From positions 101,990,001 to 102,054,000 of the forward strand of contig JBITNC010000001.1 in NCBI GenBank assembly GCA_050084985.1: DNA of 64,000 nucleotides, given 5' to 3'. Shown one piece after another: positions 34,166 to 45,339 of this stretch. The first letter of the stretch is position 1. Each line of letters opens with the position of its first letter. The DNA comes from Nageia nagi. Lineage: Eukaryota > Pinophyta. The translations under genes were made by a program, and so were the position numbers. The notes under the pieces were generated by a model that was given only the letters and a program-made list of their open reading frames with translations, did not search any database and was not told where the DNA came from.

Positions 34166-35930
34166 CCTTCTACTCCCTATCTATATTTTTTTTGTGTTTC
34201 CCTCTTTCTAAGTTGGAGGCCCTTTTTGTGCATTTAATTTTTTTGATTTATTGCAACCAATTTCATCACCATTAAATGCACCTGCAAAAGCAATGCATAC
34301 TCTCTTCTTTGATAGGTATGTAATTTTTTTTGTTTACTTGCAAGCAACTTGTTTCTCTTAAATGCTCTTAGCAACACTTATACTCCAAGTTTTTTAAAGA
34401 TTTATCATTATCACTTTAGAGTAAACGATAGTAAAAAATGAATCATTGCTATTAAATGCCTTCATTTAAAAATATTTTTGAGTATATATTTTTAGCATGC
34501 AAAATACTTTTAAGGATAAATTATTTAGTATGCTACCTTTAGTGATAAACCCTTAAGTAAAAAAAGGGGGAATTTGTATAAATTTTTTACTTAATTTTTT
34601 ATCTAATATGCATACTAAAGTTTTGGATTTAAAGTTAAAGAGTTGCATGCTTATGCTTAGTACTTAAATTTTTAGTTAAATGCATGCTTAATACTTATTT
34701 ATTAAGTTAATAAATGCATGCTTAGTACTTAAATTTTATTCATGCCTAATACTTGCTTAGGACTTAATTTTTGGTGATAAATCGTTCAGGATTTAAAATT
34801 TAAGTTAGATACTTATTTTAAGTCAAATAATGCATGCTTAAGGACTTATTTTTTTAATTTAATGCATAGGACATAAAATTTTTAAGAGGCATGCTTAAGG
34901 ACTTATTTTTTTAAGTTAATGCGTAGGACTTAAAATTTTTAAGATGCATGCTTATGACTTCAAAATGCATGTTTATGCCTCTTAATTTTTTTTTTTTAAA
35001 TTCTTTATGAATGGACTAGTTCTTATGAAGAAATAATGCATGCTTAATTTTTTTAAGTTATGGATTGATTCATGCTTCTTTAAGTTAACGATGCATACTT
35101 ATACTTATGGGATTGATGTATGCTAAGTATTTTCTTATGCAAAGTTAATAGATTTGTGCAAAATAAGGTTGATGTAAAGATATCCTTTAGGGGTTGGTAA
35201 ACAAAACCCATTGGACTCTTAGGCTTTAAATTGCAAATAAATGATTTTTACTTATGCTCTTTTACTTCAAATTTTGCATTTTGCTTTATTTACTTATGTG
35301 CAAAAATTGCAAACATTGATATGAGCAAGCCTCTAAAATAAACACATCCACATGTACATTCTTCAACATGAATTGTTTAGGGAGCCATGAGGTGAGGATA
35401 GGTGGCATGGAACCTTTAAGTTTGACAATCCAAATGGTAAGAAGTTCATACTTTTTAATTGCTCCTATGTCATTTGTTGGTCTAGATTTAACTCCAATAG
35501 GTGGATAGGTATGTGTGTAATGATACCATATATTTGCATGTCCATTCAAGGATTATCTTTATAACCTAGATGGACAACTTGAAACTTAATTAAGATTAAT
35601 ATTTTGATCGATCTAATAAATATTAAAACCTTAAAAAATAGCTAGTACTTCTTCTTATGAGAGTATATTGCTACCTAAGGGGAACTGGTTGAGGATTGGT
35701 AGGAACTGGGTTCCTCTTAGGTGGGCATATAGGTGAAGGCTTAATTTTAAACAAAAAAATAAGCCTCAATAATGTCACTTTACATTTATGGTTTTTGATA
35801 TGAAAAATATATTTAGGTACATGGGTTATTATTTGAGTTGTAAAACATTTACACTTATGAATCAAATCAAGCATTTAATGTTGTTTATTAAATCACATGC
35901 TTATTATTTTTTACATTCTTATGTAGCAAA

Positions 35931-36936
35931 TGGAAGAATCTTTTTTACCCAAACACATTTTTGATGGTTCTAACTTTGAGATTTGATAACCTTGAATCAG
36001 ATATGAGTTGTAGGTAAGGAAGCTTTAGCAAACAATGAATGAAAACCTTGTACCTCCTACATATGAGAAGGCACTAGAAGCTTACAACATGAAGAATGAA
36101 TTAACAACCTCTATGATTTACCATGTAGTTTTAAATGATGTGATCCTAATGATTTACTCTTCAACCTCAGTAAAAGAAGCTTGAGATAAGCTTAAAAAAA
36201 TCTATCTTGGTCCAAATTATTTAAGAAAGTTTACTATTCTCAAAAGTTACTTCAATCTCGTCAAGGGGAAGATGAAAATATGGCTATCTACTTGAACAAA
36301 ATAATTGATATAAAGACCCAACTTATTGCTTGTGGGTGTAATTAGATCAATAATGAAATCATGGTTTTCATCATTCTTCAAAGCTTTTTTTTAAAATTTG
36401 AAAATTTTGTGACGGTTATGAAAATAAGGCTTGATGATAAAGAAGAAGTCTTTTCCCTTGAGAACCTTTCTAGGCACCTTTTGAAGCATGAGAAAACCCT
36501 TAACAATAAACTGTTGATTTCTTCTCCTAAGGATAATAACATTGCTCTTGGAGCAACCAAAACTTCTTTCAAAAAGTTCAACCATCAAAAGAAATCTTAT
36601 CCTTCTTCATCCAAAAAATTTGAAAAAAGAGGTAATGGCTACAACAGTAGTAAGAACAACAAAAACAACATCAATAGTAGCAGGAACAATGGCAACAACA
36701 ACCACTTCAAGCAAAGAGATGGAAAAGGTAAAGCAAATAATCCATATTCTAATAAAAAATTTGATAGTAATTATAACTGTTGTGGCATTCAAAGTTACAA
36801 AGAAGTTGATTTCTACAAAAAAAGAGAGAAAAAGTTCAAAGCCAATGGAAATGTAAAGAACTTCGAAAGAAAAAAAGAATATTCATGTTGGTTTTGTTGT
36901 AGCACTCTACTCCATGTCTCACTCTTTTTCATCTAA
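35931..36936 (+). pseudogene. Copia C gag
   Basis: It starts at 'MEESFLPKHIFDGSNFEI' (35931), a typical copia gag opening, and passes through frames broken by stops to an open part at 36361-36936. That part includes 'SLENLSRHLLKHEKTL', 'LLISSPKDNNIAL' and a long Lys/Asn/Ser-rich basic stretch. The zinc knuckle near 36776-36815 is degenerate ('NCCGIQSYKEVDFYKK'): the second Cys and the His of C-x2-C-x4-H-x4-C are not in register. The same region in copia A reads 'NFCGSYGHKEFDFYKK', also missing a cysteine. Confidence 0.85.
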
Positions 36937-38300
36937 TTAGATTATTGACTCTGGTAGCACTAATCACCTATGATTTGAAAATAGATAAGTTGAGAACTTT
37001 TGTAAGTATAAAAAAGATGCAATTGTGATAGGTGATAACTCTACCCTTGAAGTCTAAGGAATTGGAAGTGTGTTAATTCACAAAAAGGTTCTTAAAAATA
37101 TTCTCTAAGTTCTTAATTTAAGGATGAACTTTTTCTTTATAATCTAATTTGCTAGAAAAGAGTACTCTTTTGAGTTCTACTCTCAATTCTGATGCATTAA
37201 GAAAGGACTTGCTATTTTGGTTAAAGGATATGTAAAAGATAACCTCTACATTATGGATCAAGTTCTATGAAAGATGTGTCTTGCTTCTAATGTATGTTCT
37301 AAAGGTAATCTTTGACACCATCATTTAGAAAACCTTAACCACAAGAGTATTCAAGTTATAAAAGACCAAAAAGTTGTGGAAGGTTTGCCTTCTATTTCTT
37401 CTTTAGTTGGTCTATGTGAAAAGTGCATTCTTGACAAAATGCATAGAAAAAAATTGAAAAAGATAAGGCAATAAGAGCATCTCAACCTCTTCAATTTGTG
37501 CATTCAGATTTGATGGGTTCATTTCAAATTAAATCACTTGAAGAAGCATCTTATGTCTTGACCTTCATTGATAACTTTAGTAGGATGACCTTTAGGTATC
37601 TACTTGAGCATAAGGACCAAACGTTTGAGAGTTTTAAGATTTTTAAAGCTTTTGTTGAGAATCAAACTAACCTTAAAATAAGATGTTGAGATCAGATAAT
37701 GAAAAGGAATATAATAGCAATGAGTTCAATGACTATTATGCTAAGTATAGAATCAAGAGGCAATTTATGATTCTTTACACTCATCAACAAAATGATGTTA
37801 TCAAAAGAAAAAATAAAATAATTATGGAGATGGCTAGATGCATGTTGGGTAATCTTCCTAAATTGTTATGGTGTGAAGCTATAAGCACTGTTATTTACAC
37901 TTTGAATGGGTATCTCATAAAAACCATTTAGAGTAAAACTCCTTTTGAGGCATGGTCAGGAAGAAAACCTAGCATTTCTAACCTTAGGGTGTTTGATTAT
38001 GAAGCATTCTCCTACATTATTTTCGAGAAAAGGAAGAAGTTTGATAAAAGAGCTAAAAAATAAATCTTTATAAGTTATGATAGTCAACATAGAGGCTATA
38101 GGCTCTTCTCTCCATCTTAAAAAGCCATATTTATTTCAAGTAATGTAAAGTTCAATAAATTTTTTGAAGAATCTACTTTTAATAAGGATGTTGATGATCC
38201 AAAAGACTCTACAGTTGCTCTTAATTGGTTGGATATTGATGTAGACAAGTCACCTCAAGAATAAAATTCTCTAACATAAAGGGTAACAAGGAGCATGACC
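36937..38300 (+). pseudogene. Copia C protease and integrase
   Basis: The protease starts with 'IIDSGSTNHL' near 36943, whose D-S-G active site is retained, followed by 'IGDNSTLEV' and 'GIGSVLIHKKVL'. The integrase zinc domain near 37310-37440 has H-H...'GLCEKCILDKMHRKK'. The core follows with 'DLMGSFQIKSLEEASYV' and 'MLRSDNEKEYNSNEFNDYY' (37498-37750), then the C-terminal block near 37830-38160. Multiple stops and a frameshift near 37683 inactivate it. Compared with copia B, 'RSDNGGE' has become 'RSDNEKE'. Confidence 0.85.
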
Positions 38301-39877
38301 TTAAACAAATCATTATTTTCCAAGATTGATAGCAAACATGAGCCCTCAACCTTCAAAGAAGCTTCAAAGCATGAGTGCTAGATGGAAACCATGAAAGTGG
38401 AGTATGAGGCACTTATAAAAAATAAAACTTGGGATTTGATTTCTTATCCCAATGAAAAGAATGTGATTGGCAATAAGTGGATCTACAAGATCAAGCTCAA
38501 TTCAGTTGGAGATATTGAAAAATACAAGGTAAGGTTAGTAGCTAAAGGTTTTGCTTAGAAATATGATATAGATTATGAAGAAAGCTTTGATCCTATGGCA
38601 AAGATGCCTACTATGAGAGTTATCCTTGCTCTTTCTATAGCTCAAAGATAGAAAGTTTTTTAACTTGACATCAAGAGTGCATTTCTCAATAGTGACTTAG
38701 ATGTAGAAATCTTCATAAATCAATTAGAAGGGTTTATTGTGGAAGGTAAAGAGTCCTTTGTGTGCATGCTAAAGAAGTAATTGTATGGACTTAAGTAAGC
38801 ACCTCAAGCTTGGTACAAAAAGATTTCAGGGTACTTTGCATACATTAATTTCTCCAAGTATTTTTTTGACTTTAATCTATATGTGCTTAATCAAGAAAAA
38901 GATGTCTTGATTCTCCTTTATGTGGATTATCTTTTTATTACTGGAAATAATGATTAAATTATTCAAGAGTGCATATCTGAACTTAAAGTAACATTTGAAA
39001 TGACTAATCTTGGTCGCTTGCACTATTATCTTGGAATGCAAGTGTATCAATACAAGGATTGTGCTTACCTCAATCAATCTAAGTATATATCAAATATCTT
39101 ACAAAAGTTTAGAATGAAGGAGTGTAAATATGCTGAAATATTAGTCTCTCTTGGAATCACTATTTCTCTAAGCTCCAACTCTCAGTTAATTGATGCTACA
39201 ACTTACAACCAATTAGTTGGTAGTCTTTTATATTTGACTATATCTAAACTAGATATTGGCTTTGCAGTGAATCTAATGGTATGGTTCATACAAAAACCAT
39301 ATGTTTAGCACCTCAATACTGTTACGCAAATTTTGAGGTATGTTGTAGGGACTAAGGATCTTGCTCTCAAGTATTCTAAGTTGCCCTCATTTGTTCTCTT
39401 TGAATTCTCAGATTTTGATTATGGGAGAGATAGAGATGATAGAAAATCAACCTTTGCATATGTGTTTAGCATTATTTTAGGTGCTATATATTGGACTTTC
39501 AAGAAGCAACCTACTATTCTCTTTTCCACTATAGAATTTAAATATCATGCCATGTTTGTTACAACCCAGGAATCCATTTGGTTAAGGCATATTCTAAAAA
39601 TAATTATGTATGAGAAAGGTGGCTCATATTTAATTTTTTTAGATAATCAATTGGCTATTTTTTTGGCTAAAAATCTTGTATTCCATTAGAGAATAAAACA
39701 TTTGAAAATCCATTCTCATTTTATCAAGGAGAAGGTTCTTGATTGAATCATACACCTAGAGTATTGTCTATCCACCTTGAACTTCACTAATTTGTTCACC
39801 AAGCCCCTCTTGAAAGCTTAGTTCTATAAGCTTAAGGATGCTATTAGGTTGGTGAAATTGCCTTCAAAGGGTAGTGA
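38301..39877 (+). pseudogene. Copia C reverse transcriptase and RNase H
   Basis: RT blocks appear in order: 'NKWIYKIKLNSVGDIEKYK' (about 38472), 'LDIKSAFLNSDLDVEIF' (about 38664), then 'LLYVDYLFIT' (about 38910). Here the catalytic YVDD has become YVDY, so the enzyme would be inactive even without stops. 'LGRLHYYLGMQVYQYKDC' follows at 39009. RNase H runs from 39333 ('MRYVVGTKDLALKYSK') to 'LVKLPSKGSEV' at about 39880. Gln-to-stop and Trp-to-stop changes are scattered throughout. Confidence 0.87.
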
Positions 39878-40029
39878 AGTTTGAATTCTTATGTTGAATT
39901 CATATTTGTGATGACAACTTCACCCATAGGAGGATTTTATATTGTATAGTGTTGATTTTTTTTTGTACACCTTCTTGGTAAGTTTGTTCTATGTGAGGAA
40001 CTTATTGTATAAATTTTTAAAGAAAAATA

Positions 40030-40260
40030 TTAGCCAATCTAGTAATATTCAATTATCAATGTGTGAGGAACTCTTATGTGTCTTTTGACACTATTTAGTT
40101 ATCCATATGTGAGGAACTCGTATGTGCATGCTCTATTTTTGGTCAATCTAACACTATTTAGTTATCCATGTGTGAGAAACTCTTATGTGTCTTTTGACAT
40201 TGTTCAGTTATGCATTTGTGAGAAAATTGTATGTGCATGCTCTATTTTGTAATGATAATC
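40030..40260 (+). repeat. Copia-family 3' UTR minisatellite (copia C copy)
   Basis: Four imperfect copies built around 'gttatccatatgtgaggaac', each followed by 'tcgtatgtg' or a variant, with the two alternating spacers seen in copia B. Confidence 0.85.
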
Positions 40261-40709
40261 AACACTATATTTATATACAGTAGGTGACTATAAATTTTTG
40301 GCATGGCATCTTTATGATGACTTATAGTGCACCATTGATAATTTCATAATGGCATTTGTGTGATTCATATGTCTTTTATGAGATGAATATGTTGCATCTA
40401 ACTTATCTTATTATTTGAGCTACTTATGACTTGCAGGTTCCTTTGGGATTGTAAGTTACTTACCTCAAGTATGCAGGATCTTGGAGACTCTTCATGACTT
40501 TTAGTTGCATGACTACTTCATGTACATTGAAACCAGTTGTGGTTAATGATTGTATTTAGAAAAGTAGTGAGTCTCAAACTAAATCTTTCTTACTTCATAA
40601 ATATGTAAAAAGTTCTCATATCTATTGTATCTATTTGGAGGAGAACTCTCTTATTTTCTCTTTTTCTTCTCTCTTATTCACTCTATCCCAATATTGCATT
40701 AAAGTAGAG

Positions 40710-41203
40710 TGTTAGAATGTATAATGCATTATTGTAAATGCTATGTAATAATATTCTACATAAATTCATTAATACTTAAGAGTATCATTTGATACCTTTA
40801 GTATTTAAGTGAATATGATAATGTAACTTGTCCTGCACTCCATGTCATGAGCATGCCCTTTGAGTAACTAGATATGCATACCATGCTTTTGTACATTGGA
40901 TAAAAAGGTAATCCAAAGAGGAATTTTGGCCTTTAAATAAAAGGTTCCTTCTTTATGATTACACATCAATTGTGGAGTAAAGTTATGCTATAGAATAGAA
41001 GTGTAGGAGATGAGATTAGGAGGATTATAAGAGAGTTGTATTTGTGATTGAAGTAAAGATCTAGTTAGTGGATGTACTCTTAGTTGGAGGAACCACTTAC
41101 ATCTTGTGTTGTGAGATTACTTTGTGAGTTTGTTAGATGTAATTGTGAGCTTTTAAGAGATCTTAATTATTTAAAAATGATCTTGTTAGTGTTAGTTCCT
41201 TCA
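40710..41203 (+). repeat. Copia C 3' LTR
   Basis: A 494-bp LTR starting TGTTAGAATGTATAATGC and ending TTAGTTCCTTCA, followed by the GTCAC duplication. The expected purine tract before it has decayed to 'aaagtagag'. Confidence 0.9.
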
Positions 41204-41208
41204 GTCAC

Positions 41209-42000
41209 TACTAAGATGGATTGAGGTAATGATAGAGCACCTCCTCCTCCCCCTTGGAATGCAAGAATTCAACAAATATTACCTCAACCTTGAGCATAAA
41301 TTCAAACATAGCCCCATAGAGCCCTTGTAACTATACAAACATAGTTGGAACACTAGCTTTGAACTACATAGATAGAGCTTTCCTTTGGGACCTATTATAG
41401 CAATCAATTGAGCATAGGAATTGCTTGAATAATATTCTAAGAGCTATAGAGTTAGATGGTAACAACCTTAATTCTTTCAAATTTTATAGGGGTTTTTAGA
41501 GTGCCACTAGACCTGGCATCACTTTCTTCCAATATGAAATCCAACATTTTGATCTTGATAAACCAAAGCATCTCTCTTTGTATATTATTGCCTATGTGGA
41601 TTCTCATCCGTACAAAAGTGTGTTAGTGGATAATGTGTCAGCTATTAATGTTATATAATATATGGTACTTGAGAGATTAAAAGTCCCTATTAAGTTCTTA
41701 AATGCACCCATACTTACAATTAATACCTTTAACAACACTTTGAAAATGATGATGGGCACAGTCATCCTTCTAGTGAAGGTTGGAGTTAGAGAAATTGCAG
41801 TGACATGTCATGTGGTCAAGGGTGAAATGCAATGTAATTTACTCTTTGATCAACCATGGATAGAAAATTTGGAGGTAATTCCATTGATTTTACATAGGTG
41901 TCTAAACTATATACATAACAGAGCAGTCCATTGTATAATAGGTGACTTGAACGCTTTCAATCACTGTAACTTAACTTTTTCTCTTGACTCTTCTTAGATG
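41209..42000 (+). pseudogene. Tat element gag end and protease
   Basis: Continuation of the Tat frame after copia C. The protease begins near 41620 with 'VLVDNVSAINVI', where the active-site triad D-N/S-G has become D-N-V. An open stretch at 41662-41997 follows, with 'MVLERLKVPIKFLNAP', 'GTVILLVKVGVREI' and 'NLLFDQPWIENLEVIPL', the retropepsin blocks typical of Tat and Athila gypsy elements. Stops upstream and the altered active site make it non-functional. Confidence 0.8.
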
Positions 42001-43189
42001 TTATTTGGGTGTCTTTTTCCTATCATCATTCTTATGAACAACCATCTTAATATGGTTTCATATTTTTCATAGGAACCTTCATATTTGTCTTTATCTTTTG
42101 TTTCATCTATTTTGACTTCACAACCATCCTCTTCATCTCCCTCAGGTGTGGATCCCTTTATACATCATGAGGGTAAGTCACCTAAAGATTCAATGCAACC
42201 TTCTAGTTGTTAGATCCAATCTATACCCATACTAAGAAGTGTCCAACCATCCTATCATTATGTCCCTCCACCTAATTAGTTCCATTTATCTTCCTCCTAT
42301 TTGGTTTTTGATTTGTTACAAGAAGATTAGCCCTCTTCCTCTCAGGTTGGTCCCAATCCTCTTGACCAACATCTTGTTGACTTGATCATTTCACCACCTT
42401 TTTAGGTCATCAAGTATGAATGTATCAAAAAGGGGGAATATTGTATTAATGATGTGCTTTTTTATATGCCCTCCTTAAAATACTTGGGGAGACCTTTGTA
42501 ATCCTCACTAGCTCCTAGCTCTGTTATTTCAATAGGATCACACCAGAACCTATCTTTATTTATGTAGCCTCAATGAAAAATTTTGCACCAAAATAGGATA
42601 TATTTTGTGTCCTTACTTGGTGCATAAAATCTACTAAATAGAAATGGTGAGGGTATTACTTAGGAAAATAAGAGTAGAGAATGGTTCATGCTTTTTCTAT
42701 TCCATTTCAATTTGATCGAGATAAGTATGATCTAGGTTTTTGTAGCCCTACACTTAAACCTATAAAAGAATAATTTATCAATCTTAATCTTCTAGTAGGG
42801 GAGGTAGAACATGATGATGAATGTGACATTTAGTTGTGTTTTGGTCCATCCAGTCCTCATGCTTATGAGTGTTCCATCCTAGATAATTTCTTCCACAAAC
42901 TGTCATTTGGCCCTTCCTTGGATGTTTTGATGATTTTTATCAATGGTACTTCATTTGTTGTCCCTCTTTTGGATTGCTTCTCATATAATTGTACTAGTCC
43001 TTTATTAATAGATCCCTCTTTGCCTTTTTGGGTTATATATTTTGGTCTACATGATGTCTCTTTTTCTTCTGATTTCCTTGACAAAGTCAACTCATCTAAT
43101 TTGACCTCCTTCATCAATAGTATGGATGAGGATGATTATGCTTACATTCCTATTTTCAAGTAGTTAGAGGATGGGTCCCACATGCAAAT
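42001..43189 (+). pseudogene. Tat element protease-RT linker
   Basis: A poorly conserved linker between protease and RT. It includes an open stretch at 42834-43163 that is acidic and Ser/Phe/Leu-rich. Long protease-RT spacers are usual in this group. I recognise no separate domain in it. Confidence 0.55.
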
Positions 43190-44235
43190 TGAAAAGTAAG
43201 TTGAGGTTAATATCAGTGATGATCCTATGAACCCTAAGATAGTCTACTTTGGGGACATCGTAGATGAGTAAGAAAGAGCCAAGGATACCGAACTATTGAA
43301 GAAGTATGCTAAGGTTTTTGCCTACAGTTCTAAGAACATGTCGAGTATGGATCCTAATGTGGTAGTCCATAACATTGTTACTTGACCAGATGCAAAACCT
43401 ATCAAATTAAAACCTAGGAGGGTAAACCTCATAAAGTCACTTTAGATTAAGGAGGAAATTCAAAAATTGTTAGATGCCAAGTTCATTAATTCCATTGATT
43501 ATCCTATATGGGTGTCTAATATGGTTCTAGTTAGTAAGCCCAAGGTTCACCTTAGAGTTTGCACATATTTCAAAGATATTAATGAAACTTGTTCAAAAGA
43601 TGACTTTCCATTACCTAACATAGATGCTTTAGTTGATAACACAACTGGTTATGAGATGTTATCCCTCATGGATGGTTCTCAAGCTATAACCAAATTTATG
43701 TCTCCCTATATGATCAACATAAGACTACTTTCATAGCACCCTAGGGGACTTATTGATATAAGGTCATGCCTTTTAGAATCAAGAATGTTGGTGCCACCTA
43801 TCAAAGATCCATGACTTATATTTTCCATGACATGATGCATGACACCATGGAGGACTATGTTAACGACTTATTAGCCAAATCTAGAATAAGATATCATCAT
43901 TGGGAAGTATTAGAGAAGGGTTTTTAGAGGTTACTTAAGTATAATGTTAGGTTGAATCCTAAGAAGTGTGTATTTGGTACCACATTAGGCAAGTTACTAG
44001 GATTCATTATTTCCAAACAAGGTATAGAAGTCAACCCTAATAAAGTTACAACTATCACTAGTATGCCTTTGCCACATGATCTCAAGACTTTAAGGAGTCT
44101 TCAGGGAAAAATTCAAGCTATCATATGGTTCATAGATCAGTTATCTGATAAGTGCATCCATTTAATGCATTCCTTAAGAAGAGCATGAAATTTGATTAGA
44201 ATGAGGTTGTCAAAAGGACTTTGATAATATTAAGT
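43190..44235 (+). pseudogene. Tat element reverse transcriptase
   Basis: The frame preceding RT ('ELLKKYAKVFAYSSKNMSSM', about 43290) leads into 'IKLKPRRVNLIKSL', 'EIQKLLDAKFINSIDYPIWV', then 'LRVCTYFKDINETCSKDDFP' and 'LPNIDALVDNTTGYEMLSLM' (43467-43690). The central block is frameshifted. 'MNPKKCVFGTTLGKLLGFII' and 'QGIEVNPNKV' at 43952-44050 are the typical post-catalytic region. The catalytic region near 43850 reads as a remnant of 'Y-x-D-D' ('YVNDLLAKS'). It is inactivated by stops and frameshifts. Confidence 0.85.
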
Positions 44236-44739
44236 AATACTTGCTCAATCCTCTAGTTCTAATTCTGCTTAAAGATGGTGTACCCTTTCACTTATATCTT
44301 TTGACCATTAACTTCGCTTAGGAGTCATGCTTACACAATAAAATGATCAAGAAAGGGAATAAGCTATATATTATATTATCTATACACTTATCAATTATGA
44401 GCTTGGGTATGTCTACATTGATAAGGTTTGTCTCATGCTTGTCTTTGCTACTAAGATGTTGAGACATTATATGTTGAATCATACCACCTATGTCATTTCT
44501 AGGGCTGATCCATTGAAACACATGATGAGTAAGGCATATCATAATACATAGACTGCTAAATGAATCATGTTATTGTTCAAGTTTGACCTCATCTTTATTA
44601 GTCAAAAATCCATTAAGGATCAGGTCATAGCTGATCAATTAGCAAAGGAACCTATCTAAAAAACTACTCCTCTTGAGATTACCCTCCCTAATGAGGATGT
44701 TTTTAAGTTAGACAAGATTGAGGTGGTAGTTGACACTTA
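44236..44739 (+). pseudogene. Tat element RNase H (first)
   Basis: A degraded domain following RT, recognisable from 'LNPLVLILLKDGVPFHLYLL' and, in another frame, the 'ATKMLRHYM' block near 44450, typical of the retroviral-type RNase H of gypsy elements. It is broken by several stops. Confidence 0.6.
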
Positions 44740-45145
44740 GGAAGACTATGACATGACTATGTACTTCAATGGGTCAAAGTGTGAACAAGAAGGAGGGACT
44801 GGAGTTGGCTTCTTCACTCTGTAGGGCATCCCTATTCCATATTCCTTTAAGCTAGACTTCCCATGCATGAATAACAACATAGAGTATGAGGCACTTATCT
44901 TGGATCTTAAGGCATCCTTAGAGCTAAAATTGTAAAGGTTTCTCATCTATGGTGATTCTTATTTGATAGTTAATCAAATCCTAGGCACTTAACAATGCCA
45001 TAATGAGCTTTTGAATACTTATAGAGACATGGCATTAAGTTTGCTAAAGTCATTTAAAGCCTACAAGATTGAGAGTGTTCCTAGGTCATATAATTGGTTT
45101 GTAGAAACTATGGCATACCTAGGGTCTCTTATCCCTCCCAATCCT
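44740..45145 (+). pseudogene. Tat element archaeal-type RNase H (second)
   Basis: Read on the + strand: 'MTMYFNGSKCEQEGGTGVGF' (44754), 'IPIPYSFKLDFPCMNNNIEY', 'EALILDLKASLEL', 'LIYGDSYLIVNQILGT' (about 44943) and 'YKIESVPRSYNWFVETMAYL' (about 45063). This set (D-G-S start, E-Y-E-A, Y-G-D-S, V-P-R-x-x-N) is the second RNase H-like domain described for Tat elements. The first catalytic Asp has become Asn ('YFNGS'). Several stops are present. Its place between RNase H and integrase supports the Tat assignment. Confidence 0.82.
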
Positions 45146-45339
45146 TAATAGGCATATTCAACATGTTGAGATTGTGACTTTGAAAGAGTATACTCTTAAG
45201 TAACCTTTACTTGAAGGCTTAACCTCAATTTCGATCAATGAGATCATGATTGAGCATCACGACTTATGGTATAAGTAGTTGCATGAATATCTTAAGTGGA
45301 ATGCCATGCCATCCAACTTGTCATCTAGCTAGAAAAGAA

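Larger units (their letters stand above)
33006..35930 (+). other. Copia C long leader with several repeat tracts
   Basis: This 2.9-kb region between PBS and gag is unusually long for a copia element. It contains a TA microsatellite (33224-33249) and a C/T-rich block of roughly 40-bp repeats (33985-34165). AT-rich repeats of 'gcatgcttaaggacttattt' type lie at about 34640-35110. A block near 35280-35560 is conserved, in reverse orientation, at about 58000-58260 in copia A. The conserved block has partly open frames on both strands but no recognised domain. Confidence 0.65.
32492..41203 (+). mobile_element. Copia C: full-length Ty1/copia element inside Tat gag/protease
   Basis: The LTRs are 32492-32988 (start mutated to TATTGG) and 40710-41203 (TGTTAG). 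The target duplication GTCAC is perfect (32487-32491 and 41204-41208). Interior order: PBS, long leader (33006-35930), gag, protease, integrase, RT, RNase H, 3' UTR minisatellite and a weak purine tract. Total length is 8.7 kb. It is the most complete copy of the copia A/B/C family here, but it has dozens of stops. Tat gag-protease sequence lies on both sides, which fixes the nesting order. Confidence 0.92.

Noticed and set aside
33867-34211. 114-codon Leu/Pro/Ser-rich frame in the copia C leader
   Set aside because: It arises from C/T-rich tandem repeats. Its residue content follows nucleotide composition and no conserved domain is visible.
36607-36792. - strand frame rich in Ile/Val/Thr, possible membrane peptide
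   Set aside because: It is the antisense of the Lys/Asn-rich basic stretch of copia C gag.
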